64,000 nucleotides of DNA from Methylomonas rosea (GCF_024505055.1 NZ_JANIBL010000023.1:1-64000), one strand, 5' to 3'; shown: positions 1-10,888, numbered from the stretch's first letter. The notes: generated by a model from the sequence alone, not told the origin. Numbers and translations: made by a program.

Positions 1-28
1 GGCGTTTGCTGTGTTTGAGACAGACAAA

Positions 29-1225
29 ATGCAAAAAAAAGACACCTGGCTATTGCCGGAAGGTATTACTGAAGTATTGCCGGAACAGGCGGCGCATCTT
101 GAGAAGTTGCGCAGAAAGCTGCTGGATACTTTTGCCTGCTGGGGTTACCAGTTGGTTATTCCACCCTTTGTAGACTTTCTGCATTCCTTGTTGATAGGCT
201 CCGGGCATGACCTGGATTTACAGACTTTTAAGCTGACCGATCAATTGAGCGGAGAAATGTTGGGTGTGCGGGCGGATATGACGCCGCAAGTAGCCCGAAT
301 CGATGCGCATCACTTTCAGCACGACGGCCCAACCCGGCTGTGCTATGCCGGCACGGTGCTGCATACCTTGGGCGATCCCTTGGAAAAAAGCCGCAGCCCG
401 ATGCAGATTGGCGCAGAGCTATATGGTCATGCCGGCTTGGAAAGCGACTACGAAGTGATCCAGCTGATGTTGGAAATGCTGGCGATCAGCGGTTTGCAAA
501 ATGTGCATCTGGATTTGGGGCATGTCGCTATCTATCGGGCCTTGGCCGAACATGCCGGTCTAAATCCGCAACAGGAAGCCGAATTGTTCGACGTTTTGCA
601 ACGCAAGGCCAGAACCGAATTGGCGGAATTGCTTGCCGAGTTTGAGATTGACGCACGCTACAAAGACATATTCAATGCCTTGCCGAAGCTGAATGGCGGA
701 AGGGATATACTGGACAAGGCTAAAGCATTATTAACCGGTTTTGCCGGTGCCGATGAAATTGCTGGCGCTTTGGCCGATTTACACGGCATATCCGCTAAAT
801 TACGCCGCGATTTCCCGGCCTTGACGGTGAGTTTCGATTTAGCCGAGCTGCGGGGTTATCACTATCACACCGGCATGGTGTTCGCGGCGTTCGTGCCTGC
901 TCTAGGCAAGGAAATCGCCCGCGGCGGCCGTTACGATAACATCGGCGAAGTATTTGGCCGAGCGCGAGCCGCTACCGGTTTCAGCGCGGATTTAAAAGTA
1001 TTGGCGGGCATGTTTAAAGTCGATGACGAAGCGGCGCAGGTGGTGTATGCACCGTTTGCGGAAGACACCGATTTGCGGGAAGCCGTCAGAGATTTGCGTG
1101 CGCAAGGTGTGGCGGTGATTCAACATCTGCCGGAACAACAGGGCGGCGCCGAACAACAGGGCTGCAATGCTATTTTAGAAAAACACAATCAACGCTGGGT
1201 TGTTAAGTCAATAAGCTGTCGTTAG
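29..1225 (+). CDS. hisZ: ATP phosphoribosyltransferase regulatory subunit
   Basis: HisZ is a catalytically inactive histidyl-tRNA synthetase paralogue that pairs with short-form HisG to catalyse and regulate the first step of histidine synthesis. The protein (398 aa from the ATG at 29) has the class II synthetase-like core: an N-terminal LLPEGI segment, a DMTPQVARI motif near residue 90, and an RGGRYDNIGEVFGR motif near residue 305, and it lacks the C-terminal anticodon-binding domain of HisS. An in-frame GTG at 11 would add six residues; the ATG gives the usual family N-terminus. purA follows after 43 bp, the gammaproteobacterial hisZ-purA order. The last codons lie in a short duplicated segment, so the C-terminal residues (SISCR) may be recent. 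Confidence 0.93.
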   Translation: MQKKDTWLLPEGITEVLPEQAAHLEKLRRKLLDTFACWGYQLVIPPFVDFLHSLLIGSGHDLDLQTFKLTDQLSGEMLGVRADMTPQVARIDAHHFQHDGPTRLCYAGTVLHTLGDPLEKSRSPMQIGAELYGHAGLESDYEVIQLMLEMLAISGLQNVHLDLGHVAIYRALAEHAGLNPQQEAELFDVLQRKARTELAELLAEFEIDARYKDIFNALPKLNGGRDILDKAKALLTGFAGADEIAGALADLHGISAKLRRDFPALTVSFDLAELRGYHYHTGMVFAAFVPALGKEIARGGRYDNIGEVFGRARAATGFSADLKVLAGMFKVDDEAAQVVYAPFAEDTDLREAVRDLRAQGVAVIQHLPEQQGGAEQQGCNAILEKHNQRWVVKSISCR

Positions 1226-1243
1226 ATCAATAAGCTGTCGTTA
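1208..1243. repeat. Short tandem duplication across the hisZ stop
   Basis: A 17-base direct repeat (beginning TCAATAAGCTG) occurs at 1208-1224 and again at 1227-1243, a 19-base period. The hisZ stop codon TAG (1223-1225) lies at the junction of the two copies. It looks like a slippage-type duplication. Confidence 0.8.
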
Positions 1244-1244
1244 A

Positions 1245-2564
<1,320 letters not shown>

Positions 2565-2581
2565 GTATTAAACCTTCGCTT

Positions 2582-2612
2582 AAGACGCTGAATGTGTTCA
2601 GCGTCTTGTCTT
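2582..2612 (+). terminator. Rho-independent-type terminator after purA
   Basis: A perfect 11-bp stem, AAGACGCTGAA (2582-2592) with TTCAGCGTCTT (2597-2607), has a TGTG loop and is followed by a pyrimidine-rich stretch. It lies 17 bases after the purA stop and before the convergent sulfurtransferase gene, so it probably ends the hisZ-purA transcript. Confidence 0.7.
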
Positions 2613-2678
2613 CCCTCTCAATTAATAACTGGTTTAGAGAAATCCTCTAAACATGTTTGCTATCTTTGATGAGACCAT

Positions 2679-3524
2679 TCAAGCGGTTGCGACGGGTCTA
2701 TTCCGGTTGGTGATCCATTCGCTCCAGGAGCCGGCGTAAAGTTTCGAACCACTTAGTCCTGCAATTTCCATCGCTAACAGGTTATGGCAGGCTGTCACGC
2801 CTGATCCGCACATATGTGCTACTTGCTCGGCCGGGTAAGGAGCAAGCAGTTTGCTAAATTGTTGGCGTAACTGGTCGGCGGGTAAAAATAATCCGGATTT
2901 ATCCAGATTGGTTTGTAAGGGCCTGTTCAGCGCTTTGGGTACGTGGCCAGCTATTGGGTCTATCGGTTCTTGTTGGCCATGGAAGCGTTCAGGCGTTCTG
3001 GCGTCTATCAGGGCGATTTTTCGCGTCGCCAGACCGTCGGTAACTTGATCGGCGTTGAGCCATTGTTGATTGTCCAGATAGATGCGGAATTGGCTTGCGG
3101 TAATCTGTGGTAACTTGGTTGTGACCGGCAAGCCTTGTTTTTTCCAATGTCCAAATCCGCCGTCCAACACTGCCACATAACTATGGCCCATTGTGCGCAA
3201 CAGCCACCACATGCGGCCGGCAAACGCGCCGCCGGCATCGTCATACACCACTATTTGACTACGATTGTTAGCGCCCCAATCGCCTAGCTTTTTGCCTAAT
3301 ACCCTAAAGTCCGGTAAGGGATGGCGACCGGTATAGGATCGAACTGGCGAAGACAAATCCTGGTTTAAATCGGCATAGCGAGCGCCGGGAATATGGCCCT
3401 GTCGATAGGCTTTCTGCCCAGCAGTCACATCGGCCAGAGAGAATCGGCAATCGAATATTCGCCAATCCGGGTTGTTAAGGTTAGTAGCTAAAGTCTCTGC
3501 GGAAACCAGCGTGGTGTAGGACAT
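2679..3524 (-). CDS. Sulfurtransferase, 3-mercaptopyruvate/thiosulfate (rhodanese) type
   Basis: This is a two-domain rhodanese-family enzyme of 281 aa, the usual length for SseA-type mercaptopyruvate sulfurtransferases. The N-terminal structural rhodanese domain carries DCRFSL near residue 25 and YDDAGGAFAGRMWW near 94-107. The C-terminal domain has IDARTPERFHG (~173-183) and the active loop CGSGVTACH with the sulfur-accepting cysteine at residue 239. The CGSGVTA loop favours the mercaptopyruvate type over classical thiosulfate rhodanese (CRxGxT/R), but substrate specificity cannot be fixed from sequence. Two bases separate it from the upstream oxidoreductase gene on the same strand, so the two are probably co-transcribed. 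Confidence 0.88.
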   Translation of the reverse strand: MSYTTLVSAETLATNLNNPDWRIFDCRFSLADVTAGQKAYRQGHIPGARYADLNQDLSSPVRSYTGRHPLPDFRVLGKKLGDWGANNRSQIVVYDDAGGAFAGRMWWLLRTMGHSYVAVLDGGFGHWKKQGLPVTTKLPQITASQFRIYLDNQQWLNADQVTDGLATRKIALIDARTPERFHGQQEPIDPIAGHVPKALNRPLQTNLDKSGLFLPADQLRQQFSKLLAPYPAEQVAHMCGSGVTACHNLLAMEIAGLSGSKLYAGSWSEWITNRNRPVATA

Positions 3525-3526
3525 GC

Positions 3527-4504
3527 TTATACCTCCAAAATAATTTTACCGATATGTTGGCTGCTTTCCATACGTTCGTGGGCTTGGGCAGCCTTGGCCA
3601 GCGGAAAAACCGAATCTATGATGGGTTTCAGTTGGCCGGATTCCAGTAGCGGCCAGGCTTTTTCAAGCAACTGCTCAGCTATTTTAGCCTTGAACTCGTC
3701 ACTGCGGGGACGTAAGGTTGTGCCGGCAATGGTTAGCCGTTTCATCAGCACGGATGCTAAATTGATTTCGCTCTTGCCGCCGCGTTGGATGGCTATCTGC
3801 TGTAGTCGGCCATCGATAGCCAGACATTTCAAGTTGCGGGGGAAGTAGTCGCCGCCGATCATGTCTAAAACTACATCGACGCCTCTGCCGTTGGTGTATT
3901 GCAAAATGGCTTCCATAAAGTCTTGTTGCCGGTAATTAATCGCCAGATCCGCGCCTAATTTTTCACAATGCCGGCATTTTTCGTCGTTGCCGGCTGTGAC
4001 GATGACTTGGGCGCCAAAGGCTTTGCCGAGTTGAATGGCGCTGGTGCCGATACCGCTGGTACCTCCATGTATTAACAAGCTTTCGCCGGCTTGCAGTTTC
4101 GCGCGGTCGAAAATATTGCTCCAGACTGTAAAAAAAGTTTCCGGTAACGCGGCGGCTTGAATAAAACTCAAGCCTTTCGGTATGGGCAGACAGCAACAGG
4201 CGCTTGCTAGGCAATACTCCGCATAGCCGCCGCCCGTCAACAATGCGCAAACCGGGTCGCCAACTTTAAATCCAGTTACTTCGCTCCCAATTGCTTCGAT
4301 AGTGCCGGCCACTTCCAAGCCGAGAACAGTGGATGCGCCTGGCGGTGGAGGATACAGGCCTTTGCGCTGAATGAGGTCCGGGCGGTTTACGCCGGCTGCA
4401 AGCACTTTTATCAAGACTTGATCCGAGCCGGGAGAGGGCAGTGGCTGATCCGTTTCGATTAAGTCGGTGAACTCGGCGGTGCGATAGATATCGATGGCGC
4501 GCAT
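3527..4504 (-). CDS. NAD(P)H quinone oxidoreductase, PIG3 family (zinc-free MDR)
   Basis: A 325 aa medium-chain dehydrogenase/reductase. The GroES-like N-terminal half contains [17 protein letters not shown] (~40-56) and [12 protein letters not shown]; the Rossmann half has [23 protein letters not shown] (~143-165), the NADP-binding glycine motif. The zinc-ligand pattern of alcohol dehydrogenases is absent. The family reduces quinones or other electrophilic carbonyls with NADPH. It is the first gene of a two-gene minus-strand unit with the sulfurtransferase and is divergent from argC. Physiological substrate unknown. Confidence 0.87.
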   Translation of the reverse strand: MRAIDIYRTAEFTDLIETDQPLPSPGSDQVLIKVLAAGVNRPDLIQRKGLYPPPPGASTVLGLEVAGTIEAIGSEVTGFKVGDPVCALLTGGGYAEYCLASACCCLPIPKGLSFIQAAALPETFFTVWSNIFDRAKLQAGESLLIHGGTSGIGTSAIQLGKAFGAQVIVTAGNDEKCRHCEKLGADLAINYRQQDFMEAILQYTNGRGVDVVLDMIGGDYFPRNLKCLAIDGRLQQIAIQRGGKSEINLASVLMKRLTIAGTTLRPRSDEFKAKIAEQLLEKAWPLLESGQLKPIIDSVFPLAKAAQAHERMESSQHIGKIILEV

Positions 4505-4582
4505 GATGTTAAGCTTTGCGGGGATAGTGTCGTATTATATGCGCCGCATTTGACTAACAGTATATTTTCAACGAGAGCATTC

Positions 4583-5611
4583 ATGATACGTGTAGGCATT
4601 GTCGGCGGAACCGGGTACACCGGCGTCGAATTGTTAAGAATTTTGGTATTGCATCCCGAGGTCGAAGTTAGCGTAGTGACTTCTCGCGCTGATGTCGGAC
4701 TGCGAGTGGATCAGTTGTATCCGAGTCTACGAGGCTACTGTGATGTGAGCTTTACCTTGCCGGAGTTGGATAATTTAAAAGACTGCGATGTGGTGTTTTT
4801 CGCCACGCCAAACGGCACCGCCATGCTGATGGCTGAGGCCTTGCTGGCGCTTGGCATCAAAGTCATCGATTTGTCTGCCGATTTCCGGATTAAAGACCGG
4901 CAAGAATGGGAAAAATGGTATGGCATGCAGCATGCCAGTGCGGATTTGATCGCCGAGGCTGTCTACGGTTTGCCGGAGGTTAATCGCGAACAAATTAGAC
5001 AAGCGCGCTTGATCGCTTGTCCGGGGTGTTATCCAACTGCGGTACAGCTTGGGTTTTTACCTTTGCTGGAGTCTGGTGCGATAGACACGCATCATTTAAT
5101 TGCCGATGTAAAATCCGGTGTCAGCGGTGCGGGGCGCAAAGCGGAAATATCGTCGTTGATGAGCGAGGCAGGCGAGAGTTTTAAGGCCTACGCGGTCGGC
5201 GGGCATAGACATTTGCCGGAAATCAGACAGGGTTTGCAAAATGTCGCCAAGCAGGCGGTTGGTCTCACTTTCGTGCCGCATTTGACTCCGATGATACGCG
5301 GTATTCACGCGACGCTTTATGCGCGTTTAAACCGGAAGCTGGATTTGCAAAGTCTGTTTGAGGAGAAGTATCGCGAAGAAAGATTTGTGGATGTGTTGCC
5401 TAATGGCAGTCATGCCGACACTCGCAATGTGCGCGGCAGCAATCGCTGTCAGATTGCCGTGCATCAACCGCAAGGCGGCGATACGGTGGTGATTTTGTCG
5501 GTGATTGATAACTTGGTGAAAGGAGCGTCGGGGCAGGCGGTGCAAAATATGAATTTGATGTTTGGGTTGCCCGAGTATCAGTCTTTAGAGGCTGTTGCTT
5601 TATATCCTTGA
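4583..5611 (+). CDS. argC: N-acetyl-gamma-glutamyl-phosphate reductase
   Basis: ArgC reduces N-acetylglutamyl-5-phosphate to the semialdehyde with NADPH, the third step of arginine synthesis. The protein (342 aa) starts with the NADP-binding motif [15 protein letters not shown], and carries the catalytic-cysteine region [13 protein letters not shown] (~residues 140-152) and the GGHRHLPEI motif (~205). The ATG at 4583 is preferred over the upstream in-frame ATG at 4550 because the family begins right at the Rossmann strand and GAGA precedes it at a usable distance. It stands alone, with a strong terminator directly downstream. Other arginine genes lie at 33.9, 40.9 and 47.5-49.6 kb. Confidence 0.96.
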   Translation: MIRVGIVGGTGYTGVELLRILVLHPEVEVSVVTSRADVGLRVDQLYPSLRGYCDVSFTLPELDNLKDCDVVFFATPNGTAMLMAEALLALGIKVIDLSADFRIKDRQEWEKWYGMQHASADLIAEAVYGLPEVNREQIRQARLIACPGCYPTAVQLGFLPLLESGAIDTHHLIADVKSGVSGAGRKAEISSLMSEAGESFKAYAVGGHRHLPEIRQGLQNVAKQAVGLTFVPHLTPMIRGIHATLYARLNRKLDLQSLFEEKYREERFVDVLPNGSHADTRNVRGSNRCQIAVHQPQGGDTVVILSVIDNLVKGASGQAVQNMNLMFGLPEYQSLEAVALYP

Positions 5612-5635
5612 GCTGTATTAAAAAGCTTGCCACAT

Positions 5636-5677
5636 AAAAAAACCGCCTTCCGGTAAAATTCGGAAGGCGGTTTTTAT
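5636..5677. terminator. Bidirectional terminator between argC and the PEP-CTERM gene
   Basis: The stem AACCGCCTTCCG (5641-5652) pairs perfectly with CGGAAGGCGGTT (5661-5672) across a TAAAATT-type loop. It is flanked by an A run on the left and a T run on the right, so it can terminate transcription from either side: argC on the plus strand and the PEP-CTERM gene on the minus strand. Confidence 0.9.
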
Positions 5678-5695
5678 TGTTGAGTTTAAGTCGCT

Positions 5696-6442
5696 TTAAG
5701 CGGCTACAGCATGGCTTTTACGATTCACTCTCCAGCCCAACATGCCGCTAGCCAATAATAACAAGCTGGTTGGCTCAGGAACGCTACCGACACCACCGCC
5801 ACCGCCGCCACCGCCAGCTGTGCCAACGAGTTGGGATAGTTTAAAGTAGTCGTTACCGCCATCAACGTTAGATTCACCCAAGCCTGAACCCCAACTGCTG
5901 CTATAAGCACTAATCAGCCAAAAGCTAGAAGATAAGTTGTTTGGATTAATGTCTTCTACAACACCTTGAGTTGCATTATAACTACCGACGAATTCCCATC
6001 CTCTTGTAATCAGGTCGGAAATTTTTTCTCCGGTAATATTTCTATCAGTGGGAAGCGCGTTATTCGTCAAAGTACCGGTATATCTCAGGACCGAAATATC
6101 TGAGTCGTAAGCAGTCGGAGATGGCCAGCCTATGCTCAGTTTATCCAAAATGGTGCTAGTGTCGAACCGAAAAAGTAAGGCTTCGATACTGCCTACGTTA
6201 TCTACTGCGTGCTCTGGCGAGGTGGTGCTTTCAAGAGACGGGGACAAGGTTCTTACTCCTAGCCCACCGGAATAACTAGACCAACTTGCAGCCGCAAATG
6301 TTGATGTAGCAGCTGTTCCGACCGAATAAGCGTTGATGCTCGTGATGCCGGCTGGTATTGTGCTGGAGAGGTTCCACTGAGTAGCGTTAGCTGCAAGCGG
6401 CGCTAGCAACAAGGCTGTCATAGCCAAATATTTCCGGGTCAT
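5696..6442 (-). CDS. PEP-CTERM sorting-domain protein, function unknown
   Basis: A secreted protein of about 248 aa. It has an N-terminal signal peptide (MTRKYLAMTALLLAPLAANA) and a C-terminal PEP-CTERM tail: VPEPTSLLLLASGMLGW followed by the basic RVNRKSHA. Such tails are recognised by exosortases, which remove them and release the protein to the surface or EPS. The body is Ser/Gly/Asn/Thr-rich without a domain I recognise. Eight consecutive glycines precede the tail. The ATG at 6442 is chosen because GAGGAC sits just upstream and the signal peptide begins there; an ATG at 6469 would add nine charged residues. It lies downstream of prsT on the same strand. No exosortase gene is in the window. 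Confidence 0.85.
   Translation of the reverse strand: MTRKYLAMTALLLAPLAANATQWNLSSTIPAGITSINAYSVGTAATSTFAAASWSSYSGGLGVRTLSPSLESTTSPEHAVDNVGSIEALLFRFDTSTILDKLSIGWPSPTAYDSDISVLRYTGTLTNNALPTDRNITGEKISDLITRGWEFVGSYNATQGVVEDINPNNLSSSFWLISAYSSSWGSGLGESNVDGGNDYFKLSQLVGTAGGGGGGGGVGSVPEPTSLLLLASGMLGWRVNRKSHAVAA
5792..5815 (-). repeat. GGN microsatellite encoding poly-glycine
   Basis: Eight contiguous GGC/GGT-type codons (24 bases) encode the Gly8 linker just before the VPEP motif. Slippage here would change linker length in steps of one residue without breaking the frame. Confidence 0.85.
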
Positions 6443-6552
6443 AATGTCCTCACATTTTTCGATTTTCATTTGCCGCTATTGTCTTCGTCGGTCTGGAAAT
6501 AACTATTGTACTATTGGCCATAAACAAAGAAGCACGGGTTGAACAACAACAT

Positions 6553-6567
6553 GCATGTAATGCGCCA
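6553..6567 (-). promoter_or_regulatory. Candidate sigma54 (-24/-12) promoter for the PEP-CTERM gene
   Basis: Read on the minus strand, TGGCGC-N5-ATGC matches the TGGCAC-N5-TTGC consensus at the essential GG and GC pairs with two mismatches. It lies about 110 bases before the chosen start. RpoN control of PEP-CTERM genes is known from exosortase systems that carry PrsK/PrsR; that regulator pair is not in the window. Confidence 0.4.
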
Positions 6568-6673
6568 TAATTATAATTTCATTTAAATACAATTTGTTAT
6601 GTTTTTTTTGTTACTCAACAAAAGTAGAATTTGTCCATACTGTAAAAAATTACGACAGATTTTAGAAAATGCA

Positions 6674-9475
6674 CTATGGGCGGAGTTGTTCCAGTAGAGC
6701 TTTTGCTAGTTCACGACCATTGAATCCGGTATTTGTCTTTAGTGCTTCTTCCAATTCTTGCTTAGCCTCATCCTTGCGTTGCAAATGATTTAGTGCAACA
6801 GCGATGTGGTAGCGAATTTCAGGATCCTGGGAAAGTAACGAATGTGCGTTTCGCAAATAATGAAGGCCTTGCTCAATCTGTCCGGTGTTTACCAGTATCC
6901 AGCCCAATGTGTCGTTAGTAGACGGTTGATCGGGTGCAAGTTTATGGGCTTGCTCGGCAAGGGATAAGGCTTTGTCGTTGCCGGTATTTAGATACACGTA
7001 GGCAAGGTTATTTAGGAACTGCGGTTCATTGGGAAATTGTTTCAATAGTTCAACGTAGTGCTTTTCTGCCTCTTTAAATTTTCCGCTTTTCAGTAATTCG
7101 TCCGCGAAGGCGGCCATCGGCAGTTGGTCTTGAGGGTGCTTTTTAATCCACTGATCCAGTAAATTAAAGGCTTTGTCGGGCTGGTCGATTTTTTTTAAGT
7201 TTTCATAGAGCAGCATCAATGACGTTGTGTCCGGCTCCAACTCAAAAGCCGCTTGGTAATGACTGTTAGCCAAACTAAGGTTTTTGTCATGATCGGCAAT
7301 GTTTCCCAACAGTCGGTGAGGAAAAGCGCGCTTTGGATATTGTTTTAGCAGGCTTTCTGCGCGGCTTAATGCAAATACCGGTTTCCCATGGTTCAGTTCC
7401 ATTTCCACCAAGGCAATTTGCGAAGGTATATGATTTTCGTCAACCAAAACTGCTTTCTTCAAGGTCTTTATAGCTTCAAAATAATCGCCTGCATCTATTT
7501 GATAACGAGCAGCTTTGTAAAGTTGTTTGACATTAAACCGGGCTTGGTCTGCCATGCGGATAAACACTCCTAAGGCTTTCTCCTTGTTGTTGTTAGCTAA
7601 GTAGCTTCTAGCCAGGGCGTCGATAACCTGAGGATTGTTCTTGTCGATCATTTCCGCAGCTTGTGCGGCGGCATTAGCCTCAGCAGCTTTGCCCATCTTC
7701 AGATTTAGCTCAACCAAAGCCAAAAGTGTCGGTAATGACTTTTGGTCCATCATCTTCGCTTTTGCTAGCCAATCATTGGCTGCCTGATAACGTCCGGCGC
7801 TTTGTTCGACTTTGGCCAATTCAATAAGAATATCTATGTCGCCCGGGTAATTCTGCTGCAAGATTTGCAGGCGCTGTCTGGCTTGATCAAGTTTGTTCTC
7901 TCCAACGTCAAGTTTACTTAGGTTAATTTGTGCGTCGAGAAAATTGGGGTTCAGTTCAATAGCCTTCTCGAAACTCTGCCGCGCCTGTTTGTACTGTCCG
8001 GTATTGACTTGAGCAGTCCCTAGTAAATTTAGTAGTGTAAAGTTTTTTGACGCTTTCTCATGTAGCGCTTGTGCGGTTTTTAACGCTTTTTCAGGCTCAC
8101 CACGGCTCATGTAAAGTGCCACGAGAGGAATACCTGCTTGAATCGCATCCGGATTCTTTTTGAAAGCCACTTCAAGGTCTTGAACGGCCGCCTGTTCCTG
8201 TCCCATTGCCAATCTGTTCAGGCCAATTTCGGTTTGCAGGCTGCCACTCTCATTTCCTAACGCAGCGGCTTTTCCAAACAGATTATTGGCCATATCGTGT
8301 TTACCGGCCTGCATGAACGCGCTTCCCAGTAAAAATGCCAAACGCTGATCCTGTGGATTGCGGATTTGCATAGGGCGTAGCAGATCAATGGCTTGTTCGG
8401 GTTCGTTTTTTTGTAAAAGTATGGTGGCCAGTAACTTATACGGACCTGATTGTTCCGGGTATTGCTTAACATACTGTCGCAAGTACTCTGCTGCCAGGTC
8501 GAATCGTTGCAGGCTGTAATTAACCAAGCCGGAGAGCATTAAAGTCGGGCCATGTGCCGATAAATATTCCGGCTTGATACCGGTGATGATGTCGGCCGCC
8601 ACTTCCAATTCCTTGGTCGCCGCTTCTCTCTGATTATTGCGCTCGAGTAAAACCGCATGCAGATAGGCTGCTTTCGGTTCGAATGGATAAGCCTGGCGCA
8701 TATATTCCAAATCTTGCCGTGCTCGCTCGTCGCGCTTTAAGTCCATTAAAAGGCCTGCTCTGGCAAGTCGAGTGTCTACATGAGCGGGGTTTAGCTCAAT
8801 CGCCTTATCGTAAAACTTTAGCGCTTCATCCAGCTCCATGTTGGCATGCTTAATCGAACCTTTTGCATACCAAACGCCGGCATCATTTGCTTGCATTTGC
8901 ATGGCTTTCTCTGCGGCTTGATCGGCGCCTTTAATATCACCGCGCTTTAACAGCGCATTGGCGCGCCCGATTGCGGCGTTAACCTGGTTGGGAGCAATTT
9001 GCAATGCAATGTCGAATTCGTTCAGCGCTTCGCTAATCAAATTGAGCTGCAGATAGGCATTTCCGCGGTAAACATGCAAAACCGGGCGTAAACCACTATT
9101 AAACTGCGCTGGATCGATTTCCTTCAGTAGGTCGTTATAGCGGATTTGGTAGGTGTAAAGCTTGGCCAGGTTTTCCGCTATTAAAGACGGATCCGCGCCC
9201 AGTTGTTTGGCTAAGCTGAGTTGGACTTCTGCTTCCGTCAACGATTTCTGTTGCAAGTAAATTTCGCCAAGCAGCATGTGAGCCGAAACATATCTTTCGT
9301 TTTGCTGTAGCGCATTCTTCAACTGGATGATGGCTTCGGCGTTATTCTGATTTCTGTAGGACTGCAACGCCTCCTCGTAAAACTTTCCGGCCTGGATGTC
9401 ATCGGCAAAGCTTATCTGCACGGGGTTAAGCGCCAGAATCAGCAACAGCTTATTTAAAGGTAAATTGGATTTCAT
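6674..9475 (-). CDS. prsT: PEP-CTERM system TPR-repeat lipoprotein/periplasmic protein PrsT
   Basis: A ~933 aa protein made almost wholly of tetratricopeptide repeats after a hydrophobic N-terminal signal (LPLNKLLLILALNPVQISFA). Canonical TPR pieces recur, e.g. ALKFYDKAIELNPAHVDTRLARAGLL and ARQSFEKAIELNPNFLDAQINLSKL. The overall length and the ADDIQAGKFYEEALQSYRNQ opening fit PrsT, the large TPR partner of exosortase/EPS systems, thought to act as a scaffold in the periplasm. No lipobox cysteine is evident at the signal end, so lipid attachment is not supported. The start is uncertain: ATGs at 9475, 9490 and 9526 are all in frame and none has a strong ribosome site. It is divergent from flrB and 204-230 bp upstream of a PEP-CTERM gene. 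Confidence 0.82.
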   Translation of the reverse strand: MKSNLPLNKLLLILALNPVQISFADDIQAGKFYEEALQSYRNQNNAEAIIQLKNALQQNERYVSAHMLLGEIYLQQKSLTEAEVQLSLAKQLGADPSLIAENLAKLYTYQIRYNDLLKEIDPAQFNSGLRPVLHVYRGNAYLQLNLISEALNEFDIALQIAPNQVNAAIGRANALLKRGDIKGADQAAEKAMQMQANDAGVWYAKGSIKHANMELDEALKFYDKAIELNPAHVDTRLARAGLLMDLKRDERARQDLEYMRQAYPFEPKAAYLHAVLLERNNQREAATKELEVAADIITGIKPEYLSAHGPTLMLSGLVNYSLQRFDLAAEYLRQYVKQYPEQSGPYKLLATILLQKNEPEQAIDLLRPMQIRNPQDQRLAFLLGSAFMQAGKHDMANNLFGKAAALGNESGSLQTEIGLNRLAMGQEQAAVQDLEVAFKKNPDAIQAGIPLVALYMSRGEPEKALKTAQALHEKASKNFTLLNLLGTAQVNTGQYKQARQSFEKAIELNPNFLDAQINLSKLDVGENKLDQARQRLQILQQNYPGDIDILIELAKVEQSAGRYQAANDWLAKAKMMDQKSLPTLLALVELNLKMGKAAEANAAAQAAEMIDKNNPQVIDALARSYLANNNKEKALGVFIRMADQARFNVKQLYKAARYQIDAGDYFEAIKTLKKAVLVDENHIPSQIALVEMELNHGKPVFALSRAESLLKQYPKRAFPHRLLGNIADHDKNLSLANSHYQAAFELEPDTTSLMLLYENLKKIDQPDKAFNLLDQWIKKHPQDQLPMAAFADELLKSGKFKEAEKHYVELLKQFPNEPQFLNNLAYVYLNTGNDKALSLAEQAHKLAPDQPSTNDTLGWILVNTGQIEQGLHYLRNAHSLLSQDPEIRYHIAVALNHLQRKDEAKQELEEALKTNTGFNGRELAKALLEQLRP

Positions 9476-9682
9476 CGGATTTTTGCGCATAACGAAAATG
9501 GGGTTGCTCAAGTGTGCACATAGCATAGTCGCAAAGCCAATTCGTCACCAGTCTGGAACTAGCGGCAGTCTTCTTGTCGTCAAAAACTTGACTGTGCTTA
9601 TTTAAGTAGCTGTTTTTAGATGTAAATTTAAATGGTCTAAATTTTGCTGTTAGCGTCTAGACAATCAATTAGGCGACTAAAT

Positions 9683-10888
9683 ATGGGTACTTTAGAGCTG
9701 CACCAACAACAAAAAACCGAGCGCTTAACCGATGCATTCCGGATATTTAACGAACTTTCGGAAAACCTGGCGCATTCCTATCAGGGTTTGGAAGAGCAAG
9801 TGGCCAAACTCAATCGAGAGTTGCAGGCCGCGCGTAGCGAGCGACTAAACACGCTGATCGAGAAGGAAAAGCTCGCCAGCCGCTTGCAACAGATTCTGGC
9901 GGCCTTGCCGGCGGCGGTGGTCGTGCTGAATGCTCACGGTTTGATCATCGATTGCAATACCCATTCAGTGGACTTTTTGGGCGAACCCTTGCTGGGCCAA
10001 TTGTGGTCAAGTGTGGCGGCGCGCAGTTTGCAGCCGGTTTTCGAATCGCCGCATGAACGCCAACTCAGAGATGGTCGTAAAGTCAATATCACCCACAGCT
10101 CGTTGGGTAACGATGCCGAACAAATCATTCTATTGTCCGATGTCAGCGAATTGCGCTCTTTGCAAGACACGCTGGCCCAGCAAAAGCAGCTGAGCGCAAT
10201 GGGGGAAATGGTGGCCGGTCTGGCGCATCAGGTGCGCACGCCGCTAGCGACCGCGATTTTGTATGCGTCACAAATGAGCAAACCCTCGATAACAGATGAA
10301 AAACGCCAACAGTTCTCCGAGAAAATTTTAGAGCGCTTGCACTACCTGGAGCGCCAAGTTAACGACATGCTGATCTTTGCCAAGCAGGGCCGCATGGCGA
10401 TGCAAAGTTTTTCATTGCAGAGGCTGCTGGCGCATCTAGCCGAAGCGGCTGATAGTTTTGCGGGCGAATTTAGCATCGAAAACCGAATCAGCACCGATCA
10501 GTTGCTTGGAAATGAAGATGCGCTGCGCGGGGCACTATTAAACTTAATCAATAATGCGGCCGAGGCTGGTGCGCACAAAATTGCTTTAACGGTCCGGCGG
10601 AGCGATTTAGGCAGTATCGACATAACGGTGACGGATGACGGTCCCGGTATCGCCCAAGCGCAGCAAGCTAAATTATTCGAACCGTTTTACACCACCAAGT
10701 CCAACGGTACCGGCCTGGGTTTGGCGGTGGTGGACAGCGTGGCGCGCGCGCATGGCGGTAGTGTCAAGTGCCGTTCCACTCTAGGGCAGGGGACGAGTTT
10801 TAGCTTGAGCCTGCCTTGTATCAGTCAATACACCCTGGGACTGTCCATAGGTGTTGCCAAAATGGAGCAAAATTATGAAACAGTATGA
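9683..10888 (+). CDS. flrB: Flagellar two-component sensor histidine kinase FlrB/FleS
   Basis: A cytosolic histidine kinase (401 aa) that with FlrC forms the class III flagellar control system of polar-flagellated gammaproteobacteria. An N-terminal coiled coil (~34-72) is followed by a PAS-like domain (~70-160), a HisKA domain with the phosphoacceptor His182 in GLAHQVRTPLA, and a HATPase domain with N, G1 (TDDGPGIA) and G2 (GTGLGLAV) boxes. No membrane segment is seen. The start at 9683 has AGG nine bases upstream; the ORF extends 13 codons further up. The 3' end overlaps flrC by 14 bases, so the two are translationally coupled. Confidence 0.9.
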   Translation: MGTLELHQQQKTERLTDAFRIFNELSENLAHSYQGLEEQVAKLNRELQAARSERLNTLIEKEKLASRLQQILAALPAAVVVLNAHGLIIDCNTHSVDFLGEPLLGQLWSSVAARSLQPVFESPHERQLRDGRKVNITHSSLGNDAEQIILLSDVSELRSLQDTLAQQKQLSAMGEMVAGLAHQVRTPLATAILYASQMSKPSITDEKRQQFSEKILERLHYLERQVNDMLIFAKQGRMAMQSFSLQRLLAHLAEAADSFAGEFSIENRISTDQLLGNEDALRGALLNLINNAAEAGAHKIALTVRRSDLGSIDITVTDDGPGIAQAQQAKLFEPFYTTKSNGTGLGLAVVDSVARAHGGSVKCRSTLGQGTSFSLSLPCISQYTLGLSIGVAKMEQNYETV

